Shown piece after piece: positions 32,446 to 43,589 of a stretch of 64,000 nucleotides of DNA. Every line of letters begins with the position of its first letter. Positions within the stretch are counted from its first letter, which is position 1. A model generated the notes under the pieces. It searched no databases and had not been told where the DNA came from. It was given only the letters and a program-made list of their open reading frames with translations. This DNA is from Astropecten irregularis (Eukaryota > Echinodermata > Asteroidea > Paxillosida > Astropectinidae). The DNA is taken from the NCBI GenBank assembly GCA_963971285.1, contig OZ020262.1, positions 7,801,745 to 7,865,744 of the forward strand. Direction: 5' to 3'. The translations under genes were made by a program, and so were the position numbers.

Positions 32446-35400
32446 GTGAGATTTAGCAAACTGTTCACATATGCATGTTTGATTCTTTTCTTTATGTTAT
32501 CAAAAACGTTGAAATTTCCAATAATCAATCACGACGTTTTTATTACCCATGTCTTTCTTCAAGCATGTCTTTCTCAATACCGTAATTCGTTCTTGAAGAA
32601 AGATTGAAAAGATTTTTTTCAAAGCTGGACTTATTTCATTACCATGTAATCCTAACTGCCAAAATGATGATATGCTATCAAACTGTGTCGATTATAGCAG
32701 ATTGCATGTATAGGTCTATTTGGTGGTTAATCTGTTTGTATTATAATTTACTTACACCATTAGGTCTAAGCAAAGCTGACTTGGATCACGACTGTTTACG
32801 GAGTTGCGAGTGGCCTCCACGCCCAAGAATCTGTCGCTATGAGTTCACGGTGGAGTGGTCGTACAGCATGTCCAAAGCCTGCTTTGATTGTCCCCTGAAT
32901 CTGACTGATTGTTACCGGCCTCACTGCTTTGCCATCGACGGTGCCTCCAGGGCTATAGCCGTAGTCAACAAACAGTTCCCGGGTCCACTCATCCAGGTCA
33001 GAAGAAAATGTATAAAGTAAAATTCTGTCGAAACGGTTGACAGTATCCTCAGCAGTCAGCATCGTTAAAGGTTTATTGTAATCAAATTTGGGATAGGGAT
33101 GAAAGTGCTTTAAAGTTACTGCTTAAAATATAATTAATGACAATATAAATTTATATTTGTATGTAAAGTGCTTAATTTTGACGAAAAAGTAACAAAATCC
33201 GTGCATTGTATGCCCCGCCCCTCAAAAAAGTCCCCCTTTGAACCGATTCACACAATAATTGCTTGTGACGTCACATACATAACTAGTATAGGCAGCACCA
33301 CTGTATACTCCGTGGCGTTCTGCATGTGACGTATGCAAGGTTTTTCGTCGCGAAATGTGGGGTTCGAATTCATGGGTCTTAAATACCTCCTTTTTCTCTA
33401 TACAATATCTTTTAGCACACACAATGATAGAAAGGTTGAGTTTTATAACAATACAGATGTATTTAACTTCAGATGTGTTTTGATTACAGTAAACCTTTAA
33501 CACGAGTAGCAACATTAAAGGAAAATGCTTGTGCTCCATTTACTGATTTTCAACAAATTCACACCGAAGTATAATCCACTGATATTTTAAGCCTTTGCCG
33601 TGCACACTGATGCTGTAAGTTACTAGCTATCAAGATGTTAATTGATAATAGCTATTGATAGGAAACAATCGCGCATTAATTATTGGAAGAGCACATAAAG
33701 AGCAAATACTGACAGAAAACATCTGACTTTTGCTTTGAGATTTAAATGGGCGTAGTTACATTGTATACTTTATTTCCTATTTCTGTTTTAAGGTATACAA
33801 GCATGATACTGTCGTTGTAAAGGTCAACAACATGTTGATAAACGCCGAAGAGTTAAGCATCCATTGGCACGGCTTGCACCAACGAGGAACACCTTACATG
33901 GACGGGACGTCTCTAGTAACTGAGTGCCCTATCCCTTACGGTTCCAGCTTCACCTATGAGTTCGACGCACAAACTCCAGGCACCCATTGGTGGCACTCCC
34001 ATTCTGGCATGCAACGATCAGACGGAATCTTCGGCCCGTTTATTGTCAAGCAAGCCTCCCCAGACGATCTCCACAGTGGCCGGTATGACCACGACCTACC
34101 CGAACATGTGATTATTGTCCAAGACTGGATAGACGAACTTACCCTGAATCGCTACACCGGTCACCACCTTGCATCCTCAGCAGATACACCCGATTCGGTC
34201 CTCATCAACGGCAGGGGCAGGAAGGTCGAATTCGTCCATCCAGGAACCAATAATCAGACTGTGAAGACACCATGGGCCATCTTCAACGTGCAGAAGGGCA
34301 AACGATATCGCTTCCGCACCATCAGCAACGCTATCCTCGACTGTGCCATCGAGATATCAGTTGACAACCATAATCTGACAGTTATCGCCAGTGATGGATC
34401 TCCCTTTGAACCTGTCGTCGTGAGTCGCTACGTCATCTACGGTGGGGAGAGGTTTGACTTTGTGCTGGATGCAAACCAACCAATAGGAACGTATTGGATG
34501 AGAGTAAAAGCTGTGGGTTATTGTACGAGTGCTAGGGTCCAAGCACTGGCCACTGTGGTGTATAATGGTGCTGATGGTGAGCCTTCAGCACCAGAAGACG
34601 CTCTACCTAACCAGGGAGGAACTATTCTCAACCCTGTCAACCAACTTCCATCTGACACAGTCATAAACGTCAACCAGCTTGTTGCCCTAAGTATGTAATC
34701 CGTTTTAAGCTCTGTTCATAGTCATGTTCATAATTGATATTTGTGTTATCCCTGACAAAAGCAACGTCATAATGCAAGGCATATACCAACTCTCACAGAT
34801 GAATGAACATAATTTTGGAAAAAAACTATATCGAAAGCGACAATTGTGTGTAAATATGCTTTGCGGAGGTGACTACTTTACTCCAACATTTGGACGAAGT
34901 TTGAAAAAAAAATGATCTGAGATAATGGTATCATTTGCTAGAATTAATCGCTTTTTACTTTATCTTCTTTATTTCTACGAGCAGAAGCAGAGGAGCCACT
35001 AACCGAAGTACACAAGACCGTCTACCTCGGAATGGACTTCGAAAACGTCACAAATCCTTTATACAACCACCCTGAGTTTTACCGCGATCAGACGAAGATC
35101 ATCATGACATCGCAGATAAACCACGTGTCTTTCAAACATACAGCCGTGCCTCCTCTTACCCAATACAGTGATATTTCGGAGTTTGAGATGTGTAGTGTAG
35201 AATCTACGGAAGCAATGCTAGACCACTGCAAGCAGGAATATTGCGAATGCACGCACGTCCTTGAAATCGAACTTGACAAGGTAATATCAAAATTCAAAAG
35301 TTTGTCCTGTGCTCTAATTAGAAAGTTGAAATACTGTACTTAATGGGTTCGAGCTTGCACACTAAGTAGATTTGATAAATGTTTGAGGACCGAAGCACTG

Positions 35401-38400
35401 GAAGGCATGGTAAAATTAAAGGTAGTTTCATACTATGGTTTTTATCAAAGAAATACAGATTTATGGGCAAAAATACCAAGACAGATACAGTAGCAGTCAT
35501 CTGTGAAAATTTCAGTCCCATGCATACGTTGCCAACTTTTTGAGAAAACAATGAAAACAGCCACAGTATTTCTTAAGTCTTTTCTCTTTTAGTTTTGATC
35601 TTTTAAAAGATCAAAAAGGTTTTCGGTCGTTGTTTGACTAATTTCTGGATAAATACACCATTTTAGGTTGACAAATTTTAACAGTATGTTTCTACCAGCA
35701 ACATCTTCATGCCCTGAAAGTTATAGGTAAATCTGTGAACATCTCTGTTTTTGGTTTCTTACCAAAGTATGATACTACCTTTAATGAATTGATAATAGGA
35801 ATTGAAGCAATGATTTAGTGCTCTCTCGTTTCCACCAATTAGTTCAAAAATGCTTGGTTATTCAATACCCTGATTTCCAAGTTTCGTCTCTGTTTATGTA
35901 TGTTTGTATTTGGTTTCAGACGCTTGAGATGGTATTGGTAGACGAGGGTAAGGATACTGAGGGCACACACCCAATGCATCTCCACGGTTACCACTTTCAA
36001 GTGGTAGCCATGGGTAAATGGGAGACTTTTGGAGAGGGCTGTCGATAGAGGGCAGCAAACTACCAGGTTCCTTAAAACTGTTTTTACACGCTGTAAGTAC
36101 GGCGGTTGTCCAAAAACTCTCCGAAAGACGCAGGAAAATACTGTGAACATTAAATTCAGGCCATTTACAATTAATTTGTATATTCACAACAGCCTCCCAC
36201 CAGGATTTCAATGCCCGAAAACACAAAGTTAGGTGAAATTCTGATGTTTTGCGAGGAATAATGTGAGAGGCTTCGTTTGCAAAGTAAAAACTCTGCGCAC
36301 AAAACTGAATGCTGTTTGCCGTGGGCCACCGTGATCATTTGAAATTCGCCCTTTTAGTGGCCAATCTCCACAAATTCTGCACTTGTTTGTTCTTGGGGAA
36401 CTTATGTCCTCCCCTGTCACCACACCCGCACACTGCATAGTATTTACCAGGCATTTTTATTGCGATTATTTACGCCTGTTGTGTTTACGATGAACATTCG
36501 TGCACAAAAGCAATGACAACAAAATCAAGACACTTTTCCCGAGCCTGGTGAAGCGCGCCCTCTTGTGATTAACGATTGTTAGTCAAAAGTCTCCCATTGG
36601 GGCTAGCTACTACAGTGGAAGAAGTCAAGGAACTAGACAAAGCCGGTCAGTACTAGCCATTTAAAGGTAATATCATACTTTGGTTTTTATCAAAGAAATA
36701 CAGATTCATGGGTAAGCTACCAAGACAGATACAGTAACACTCATCTGTGAAAATTGAGAAAACAGTGAAAAACAACCGCAGTATTTCTTAAGTCTTTTCT
36801 CTTTTATTTTTGAATTAAAAGATCAAAAAGAGTTTCGGTCGTTGTTTCACTAATTTCTGGATAAATACACCTTTTCAGGCGGAAACAATTTAACGGTATG
36901 TTTCTACCACCACCATCTTCATACTTTGTATTAAAGTTATACGTAAATCACGAACATTTCTGTTTTGGTTTCTTACCAAAGTAAGATACTACATTTAAAC
37001 ATCTTTGTCAAGTCAACATAATTTGTCAAAATTTGGTGCACCCATTGTCTTTTGGACTTCCAAGAAGATTGTGATCGCAAGGATTTCTTAAATGGGTTTT
37101 CCCTCCAACGATTGGTTGGCAAATTCTTGCTTTGAATTTCAATAATTAACATTATACCACCTGTGGGACAGAGTACTGCTGTTCACATCTCATCAAAGTT
37201 GAAGTTATTGTTTTGGGCCTATTGGCTGAATATTGCCCTGAATATTATCATGCTAATAAAATTAGTTAAATGTCAAATGTGACTCACTTTGTATTTTGAA
37301 TACCCCAGTAAGCTTCACATACCCTAGAAGTTTTTTTCTTCAAAATGGTGAATAGATTCCCTGAAAAGTTTTCATTTCCAAGACTGGTTCTTACATGCTA
37401 AAGCTCTTTCCTTCTTTGATCTCAATATAATACAAACTTGCCTAGACAAGGATATTTCAAAGCAGTGCATCTTGTGTAATAATGCAATAGCGCAATCATG
37501 TTTATATGACCAAAGTCGATCGACGGTTTGTTATTTGGAAAATGTATTGATGATTAAATAATCTTATTTTCTTAATAAACTTATCTTTATTTATTATTTT
37601 ATTGTTTAACAGGAGGAATTGTGCGTAATTTAGTGAAGGCGCCACGTAAAGACACAGTCATCGTACCGGATGGTGGCTACACTGTGGTGCGCTTCAAAGC
37701 AGATAATCCCGGCTGGTGGCTATTCCACTGCCATTTGCAGTTTCATACCACGGTAGGTCTAGGCACATTAATTTCATATTGATTGGCATATGGATGATTA
37801 TTAATTTGAATGAAAACTTAGCCCGAAATGTCAAAATTATAGACGTAATTAAACAGATAGTGAAAACATATCCGAGTTTTCCAATGTGATATTGGTGTAT
37901 AAGTTAAAGATAGTATCATACTTTGGTAAAAACCAAAACAGAAATGTTCACAGATTTACGTATAACTTACAGGGTATGAAGATGGCGGTGGTAGAAACAT
38001 ACCGTTAAAATGTTTCCGTCTGAAATGGTGTATTTATCCAGACATTGGTGAAGCCACGACCGAAAATCTTGTTGATCTTGTTTTCTGTTTTCACTGTTTT
38101 GTATTTTTGAATTAAAAATTCAAAAATACAAAACAGTGAAACAGAAAACAGTGAAAAACGGCCACAGTATATCTTGAGTCTTTTCTCTTTTATTTTTGAT
38201 CTTTTAAAAGATCAAAAAGATGTTCGGTCGTTGTTTGACTTATTTCTGGATAAATACACCATTTCAGGCGGAAAAATGTTAACGGTAGGTTTCTATTAGC
38301 ATTATCTTCATACCCTGTAAGTTATACGTATATCTGTGAACATTTCTGTTTTGGATTCTTACCAAAGTATGATACTACCCTTAAGGGATAAGAAATCCTG

Positions 38401-41400
38401 TAATATTTGGGGGTCTTATTAATATGTAAGTATACGAAAACTATTCAAATAGTCATTCACGACGAAGAATCGATATTTCTCTATCCGTTTTACTACGTCC
38501 TTATTAGACCTTTCCACGTGGATATCGGAAAAGGAAATATGACACATTTTCTCATGAAGATTTACATTGGTCTTTCGTGGTTCTCCATAGGCGATAGGAA
38601 CGATATATGTACGATATGTCGGAATAACCAAGCTAGAAGATACCCCCTCTCCGACCTTCCTCCCCCACCCCCGCGAAATATGGGACCTGTCTACGCCTCT
38701 GATATGGATTGGTGGGGCGGTTTTTCGGTATAACCGAATATAATAATGGAACTTTAAAACAACAAGCCGAAACCGAATCGAAGCTTTTTTTTTAATACCG
38801 TACCGATAAAGTCGGTTTAGAAAAAGAAAACCCCAGTAATAGGCACGTTCTCACACACCACAAAAGCGCGACTATTTGGGTCGTGATTTGCAGCGCGACC
38901 CAAATAGTCGCGATTATTTGTGTGGGGACACAAATAAGCCCGACTATTAGTGCGAATTGGAGCGCACTCCAAATCGCACTAATAGTGCGTCTTATATCAA
39001 ATAGTCGCGATTATTTGCTGTGTGAACGGTGCACCAACAAAAACCGGGTTTTTATATCCCCTCATGCGAGTCGGGCCCGCGAGTTTAGCACAGGAGGTGC
39101 ATTCCCACTAGAAAAAAATCGAAAAGTGGATCTCGATTCAAAAACCGATTTTTTTTTTCCGCGCGTCCAAAACTACGCATGCGTAAGTTGCGACCCTGCA
39201 TGACTGCAACCGGAACCAAATCATAATACGAGCCTGAAATTACGGTCGGACATAGTACATTTTCCGAGCACTTTATAAATGTGTGTACGTGAAATCGCCC
39301 CATAGTTCTTTGCGCACGGTAAAACTTCGGTCATTCAGCTCCGATCAAAGTCGATGCAAATCATGAGAAGTGGCTGTAGCTAGCTGCTACCACCATAGAC
39401 TTGTTTGTAATATCAAGCCGCAGCCAAGTATTTTAGACGCGGCCTTACAACTGTAAACAACTGCAGTATCAAGAATAAGACGTAGGGAGAATTTGATCAC
39501 GAAAGCACCCGCACACGCGGTACGCTACATATGCAATGGGATTTTTACGAAATTCTCAATACATGTGACAGAAAGCCACGTGGTCTGTATTTCTGCAGGT
39601 CCATTGAGTTCACGTGCGTGAAGTTTTCACTCTGTTTACACGTTCGGCGTGGGAGTTTATGCCTACATACACGAACGAAGTTTGTTGAAATTGTGTGCTT
39701 TTGGGGGAAACTTGTAGCAAGGTTGTTCTTCTAGTAATATCAATAACCATGAGTCGAGAAATCGCTTCATCCCATGTTATGAACATCGGGAGCAAAGCGA
39801 AGGAAAGTGTAGACCTAAACAGTGATCGACGGACACTGTGCAAAAGAATTCTTAGATTAATTTATTGATGCATCATAGATCCATACACTTACGGTAAGTA
39901 CCGTAAGTAACTTATGTAATTTTACACTGAACGTAACGTCAAATTTCAGGCTGTAATTCTTGTGTTATGCTTGTACAAAACACCGAACTTTCGCGCCGAA
40001 CCATGCACGATCGAGTCACTCATCAGGGAGGCCGGAAGTTTATCTGCGCACACTGCATTGTGGGATGTAACTTATTACCGATTTTCTCTTTTCGGTTGCG
40101 TCCACACACACAGCGCCCGTCAAATAATCGCGCTGTTTCCAAAAAATCGCAAGCAGAACTGGTATTTGGATCGCGATTCGAATCGCGGTTTTTAGTGAGC
40201 TTTTTGCGTCCACACACGCAATAAAAAGGATTTTTGAATCGCGATTCAAAAATCGAAAAGTGAATCGCGCTGCTTTGTTCAAGTGGGAACGCACCTAGGA
40301 TGCATGCCTACTTCACGCTTCACTGCGCACGGGCAGTTTGATGGAAATCGTACCGGTACAATTTGGGTCGCGCTTTTGGATGGCGACCTAAATAGTCGCG
40401 CTTTTTGGTGTTTTAAAACATGCCTATTGTATAAAGATTTTAAGAGCCCCACTTGTTATTTGGGGGGGGGGGGGGAACGGCCAGAGTGTAAACTAAAGTG
40501 GGGGATAGGATTTTAGAGATCCCTTTGTGTTTGAGTGATTTGCCGAAGAAATCTGAACACAGCTTAACAAAAGACCTGTCAATTACGTGTAGACACAGCT
40601 GGAGACATTTCATAAGTTGGAGACATAATACTTAATAGGGTGTGCGGGGTTAGATCGTGAATGAGAAAAAAGGTTGGTGACCCTTTCATAAAGCTTCGTC
40701 CAATAATAATGCTCGGCTGGCTCTCACGATCAATGTCACTGATGGTCACTGCATTTTGTGACAGCTGAACTTGCCGCTGGGAAGTTTGCACGTGGTCAAG
40801 CAAATCGCTGGTCCCATGTAATGGGTTGCCAATCTGTGTGGTATATTGTCGGGCACCAACCATGCAAGGAAGGCAACGTTAACATTATTTCGAGGTTGAT
40901 GAATATGTGCACTTTGTGCAGACTAGACGTAGATTTGGCAGACACTTGACTTCATCTTGGAGTCTTATTTCAATGGAGTATACCTGGCTCGAGAAGTAAA
41001 TAAATGCAAACGGAAGGTAGGAAAATTGTCCTCACGGCTCCGAAACTGTTTCTGAACGTTGATTATGATACAAGAAGAATAAACACCATCATCTGGGTAC
41101 GGCGTCGGGCGATAAATTAAAGCTATTCATGGATGAACGATGTTGTTTCAAAGCTATTGAATTAAATTTTTGCCAATGAAACAAAATCTTTTGTAAGATT
41201 CCTTAATCTTAAGATTGCCAAGGAAACTAGCGGCTAAACCACTCACCATGTATGACACACTATTAACATTCCTTTGGGTGTCCGATCAAAAGATAAGATG
41301 ACGTAATTTGTGCCTTTAGAAGTTGTCGGTAATACCCATAGAGATACATACTAATAAACTAGAGGGCGGACGCACAATACTCCCCTGTACTGTGGCGCTG

Positions 41401-43481
41401 TGATCGCATGGGCATGTGCCGCCATTACTATTAAAGGCACGAATTACGTATACGCATGCGTACCAGGGAATGATATGCTGACGGAGCACTTGCATAAATT
41501 AAAGTACAAAGGCCTACGCCGTACGTACACATCAAGGATAGTAAAGCGCCGGCACAGTGCCTTTTTCAGTAATGGTGGATCGATCCCCATGTTGTCACAG
41601 AAATTTCGCCGAGCCCGCCCTCTAGTTTATTAGTATGTATCTCTATAGTAATACCAAATACCGCGGCTTTTTCGTTTTTTTTGCCGGTATGGGGCCGTCC
41701 ATAAAGTACGTACGCACGAAATGCCGACTTGTTTGACCCCCATCCCCCCTCTGTACGCATGGCGTACGCAGTGGTCCCAACCCCCCTCCCCCCTGTACGC
41801 ATACGCATACCACATTAGGATTTTCACTTCTCGTGGTCCCTTGCTTTAGCATTATTAAAATGTCACCGTAATCCGGGCCGGTACCGTTATTGGGACGTCA
41901 CTTTCAAATTCTGAAAATTGGAAACCGCCCAACCCACGGTCTTTAGCTTAAAACAGATTTAAGTGATACAACTAGACTGCTTAAAAACAATCTTAACAAA
42001 TCTTAAAAACGATATGAATGGCCTGCATATGTGTATAAACATTGTTACCATTATCGTTTGTTTTCGTTATGATGTCGTGTCAACTTATTTTGTTTTTCAA
42101 ACTTTATTACTTCTTAAAAGTTGAAACATGGACAATGGGAGACTTTTGACTAACCATTGTTAATCTGAAGAGGGCGCGCTTTATCAGTCCCGGGAAAGTG
42201 TATTGATTTTGTTGTCATTGCTTGTGTGCACTAATATTCGTCATAAACACAACCGGCTTAAAATAAGTTCATACAAATGCCTGGTACATACTGTGCAGTG
42301 CTCGGTTGCGGGCCAGGGGAGGACATGGGTTCACCAAGAACAAACAAATGCAGAATCTTTTGAGATTGGCCATCAAAAGGGCGAGTTACAAACGATCATG
42401 GTGGCCCACGGCAAATAGCGTATTGCTTTGTGCACAAAGTTTTAACTTTGGCAAGCGAGACCTAGCACATTATTCCTCGCCAAACATAAGAATTTCACCT
42501 CACTTTGTATTTTCAGGAATTATAATTGGGGTGGGCAATGTGAAGGTAAAGGTTAATTGTAAATGTCATGAATTTAATGTTCACAGCATTTTTCTGCGTC
42601 TTTTGGAGAGTACAACAGTTTTCAGGAGACTGATTGTTTGCTGCCCTCTATCGACAGCCCGCTCCAAAAGTCTGTCATTTGGGGGTGCAGACCAGTAAAT
42701 AGGCCCAAATCGGTCCGCGGAGCTCATTAATTGTCTGTATACCCTCAAAATCTTTTCTCTTAAACCTGGTCTACGTGGGAAGGCTTGTAGACAAAATGGA
42801 TGGAACCCGATCACCAGAGTTTGGACTTTCACCTTTGAGCCGTTTGGATAAAATCAGGCCCGAAATTCGCTCTATTTTTGCCCTGTAGTGGAGGGGTACT
42901 ATTTGGTCTGGCACCGGTCAATTCGGCCGTTTTAGGGGTATTTTTCTTTGAAGGTACTTTTCGGCAAAAAGTCATTGGTTTACCTATAAAGAGAAAATGA
43001 AAATGGCAGTTTTCACCAGTTTATTTTGCCGTATTTGTCGATTGCCTCAAAAACTTCTGAGTATTTAAAAAAAAAAAAAAATTATTGGCCATTTTGCGTG
43101 GGAGCCTATGGGAATCAATTTACTGGTCTGCACCCTTGGTGACATTATCTATATTACCTGGTCAGAAGTCTCATGTTTTAAATATTATTAGCTAATTTGG
43201 AAAAAAGTCTTGTAATAATTCTTTCTTTTTTTCAAATTGTGTCCCATGTGCTATTGTGTTTTATACAGATTGGGATGTCCATATTGATACACGTTGGCAC
43301 TGAACAAGACCTGCCGCCCAAACCAAAAGACTTCCCTCGCTGCGGTAACTGGTACCCGCACGGAGTTGTCAGCACTACGCCTACCCCTGCGCCCTCAAGA
43401 GCCGAGGGACCTTTACGTCTCGCACCACCTGTAATGATTTTGGGCTATTTGATCAGTTATGCTTTGACATATTTCATGTAA
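32352..43481 (+). CDS. Laccase-like multicopper oxidase, copy B (7 exons; exon 5 interrupted)
   Basis: Exons are 32352-32445, 32764-32996, 33793-34690, 34985-35280, 35920-36645 (with a 576-bp transposon at 36020-36595), 37613-37752 and 43269-43481. Without the transposon they give 673 residues collinear with copy A: signal peptide, Cys-rich domain, three cupredoxin domains and hydrophobic C-terminus. All copper ligands are kept, including HCHLQFH and the axial Met. Reading straight into the transposon meets a stop 27 bases inside it. A phase-1 donor (ATGG/GTAAAT at 36010-36019) just upstream could splice to exon 6 and drop 16 loop residues while keeping frame. The coding exons otherwise look intact. 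Intron 6 is 5.5 kb of nested transposons. It is therefore either a young pseudogene or a gene with a shortened exon 5. Confidence 0.82.
32764..32996 (+). CDS. Laccase B exon 2: Cys-rich N-domain
   Basis: It has the same length and cysteine pattern as copy A exon 2. Only a few bases differ, while the flanking introns are clearly diverged. Confidence 0.88.
33065..33500. mobile_element. TTAA-flanked MITE, family T2, in laccase B intron 2
   Basis: TTAAAGGTTTATTGTAATCA and TGATTACAGTAAACCTTTAA form inverted ends on TTAA sites. The body differs from T1. Copy A lacks it. Confidence 0.75.
33793..34690 (+). CDS. Laccase B exon 3: cupredoxin domains 1-2
   Basis: It encodes [27 protein letters not shown] and the second domain. 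898 nt, phase 1, as in copy A. Confidence 0.92.
34985..35280 (+). CDS. Laccase B exon 4: start of cupredoxin domain 3
   Basis: It contains [16 protein letters not shown]. One codon is gained relative to A at [11 protein letters not shown]. The donor GTAATA follows GACAAG. Confidence 0.88.
35416..35784. mobile_element. TTAA-flanked MITE, family T1, in laccase B intron 4
   Basis: Complete T1 copy, TTAAAGGTAGTTTCATACTA to CCAAAGTATGATACTACC with TTAA. It is not in the matching intron of copy A. Confidence 0.85.
35920..36019 (+). CDS. Laccase B exon 5, left part
   Basis: It encodes LEMVLVDEG and [17 protein letters not shown], then runs into the transposon. The copper ligands of the HxxHxH motif lie before the break. 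ATGG/GTAAAT at its end is a plausible phase-1 donor. Confidence 0.8.
36020..36595. mobile_element. DNA transposon (GGGAGACTTTT family) inside laccase B exon 5
   Basis: The 576-bp element starts GGGAGACTTTTGGAGAG and ends AAAAGTCTCCC. Copy A supplies the empty site (GGGTAAATTGGGGC), showing that exactly AT was duplicated (36018-36019, 36596-36597). AT target duplications are typical of the ISL2EU (IS4EU) superfamily; the family call is inference. No transposase is encoded. A reverse-oriented relative is at 42137-42676. Confidence 0.88.
36596..36645 (+). CDS. Laccase B exon 5, right part
   Basis: The remainder of the exon after the element ([17 protein letters not shown]) is identical to copy A, followed by the same GTCAGTACTAG donor. 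Confidence 0.75.
36661..36998. mobile_element. TTAA-flanked MITE, family T1, in laccase B intron 5
   Basis: Inserted 15 bp after the exon 5 donor. Copy A has the unoccupied AATTAA at this place. Confidence 0.85.
37613..37752 (+). CDS. Laccase B exon 6: HCH copper motif
   Basis: It encodes [15 protein letters not shown] and [13 protein letters not shown], 140 nt, with the same phases as A. Confidence 0.9.
37904..38384. mobile_element. Composite T1 MITE in laccase B intron 6
   Basis: TTAA-bounded, but longer (481 bp). It is made of two T1 halves facing each other around a 47-bp palindrome (38092-38138: CACTGTTTTGTATTTTTG and its complement). Confidence 0.8.
38840..40426. mobile_element. Transposon F nested in E
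   Basis: The inverted ends read TAGGCACGTTCT and CACAAAAGCGCGACTATTT on the left, with matching complements near 40385-40426. The E copy at 43745 shows the joined site (CCCCAGTATTGTATAAAG), supporting a TA target duplication. Confidence 0.65.
39095..40296. mobile_element. Inner inverted-repeat element of F
   Basis: Inverted ends AGGTGCATTCCCACT and AGTGGGAACGCACCT lie around repeated TCGCGATTCAAAAATCG strings. A 39-codon frame at 39749-39868 ([12 protein letters not shown]...) resembles coding but matches no known family. It may be part of F rather than a separate element. Confidence 0.5.
41337..41647. mobile_element. hAT-like MITE nested in E
   Basis: The inverted ends CATAGAGATACATACTAATA and its complement extend through AACTAGAGGGCGG. 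An 8-bp duplication GTAATACC (41329-41336, 41648-41655) is proved by the single GTAATACC in the minus-strand E copy near 58452. Eight-bp duplications are typical of hAT elements. Confidence 0.85.
42137..42676. mobile_element. GGGAGACTTTT-family element in laccase B intron 6
   Basis: 540 bp, in reverse orientation to 36020-36595 and similar along its length. Flanked by AT (42135-42136, 42677-42678). Confidence 0.8.
42683..43135. mobile_element. MITE with GGGTGCAGACCAGTAAAT ends
   Basis: 18-bp inverted ends (GGGTGCAGACCAGTAAAT and its complement near 43117-43135). It adjoins the preceding element and lies just before laccase B exon 7. Confidence 0.75.
43269..43481 (+). CDS. Laccase B exon 7: axial Met and C-terminal tail
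   Basis: It starts [10 protein letters not shown] and ends with a hydrophobic stretch before TAA at 43479-43481. 213 nt, as in A. Confidence 0.9.
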   Translation: MGMSILIHVGTEQDLPPKPKDFPRCGNWYPHGVVSTTPTPAPSRAEGPLRLAPPVMILGYLISYALTYFM

Positions 43482-43589
43482 TGGAAAAGAGTTTTCAACA
43501 ATTTTAGTCATTTCGTTTCTTTGGACATTAATGCATATATAGATGCTCACTAATGTGAACGATGTCTCGTTGCAGATTGCAATATCATG

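Larger units (their letters stand above)
38712..41937 (+). mobile_element. Inverted-repeat transposon E, with nested insertions
   Basis: The ends are GGGGCGGTTTTTCGGTAT and, inverted, GGAAACCGCCCAAC. Related copies at 58374-59782 (minus) and 43680-44048 show the uninterrupted sequence. Without its guests (38840-40426, 41337-41647) it would be about 1.3-1.4 kb. No transposase is recognised. It lies in laccase B intron 6. Confidence 0.65.

Noticed and set aside
32441-32446. Donor of laccase B exon 1 aligned with copy A
   Set aside because: Using GTACAG breaks the frame. The nearby GTGAGA keeps phase 1 and fits consensus.
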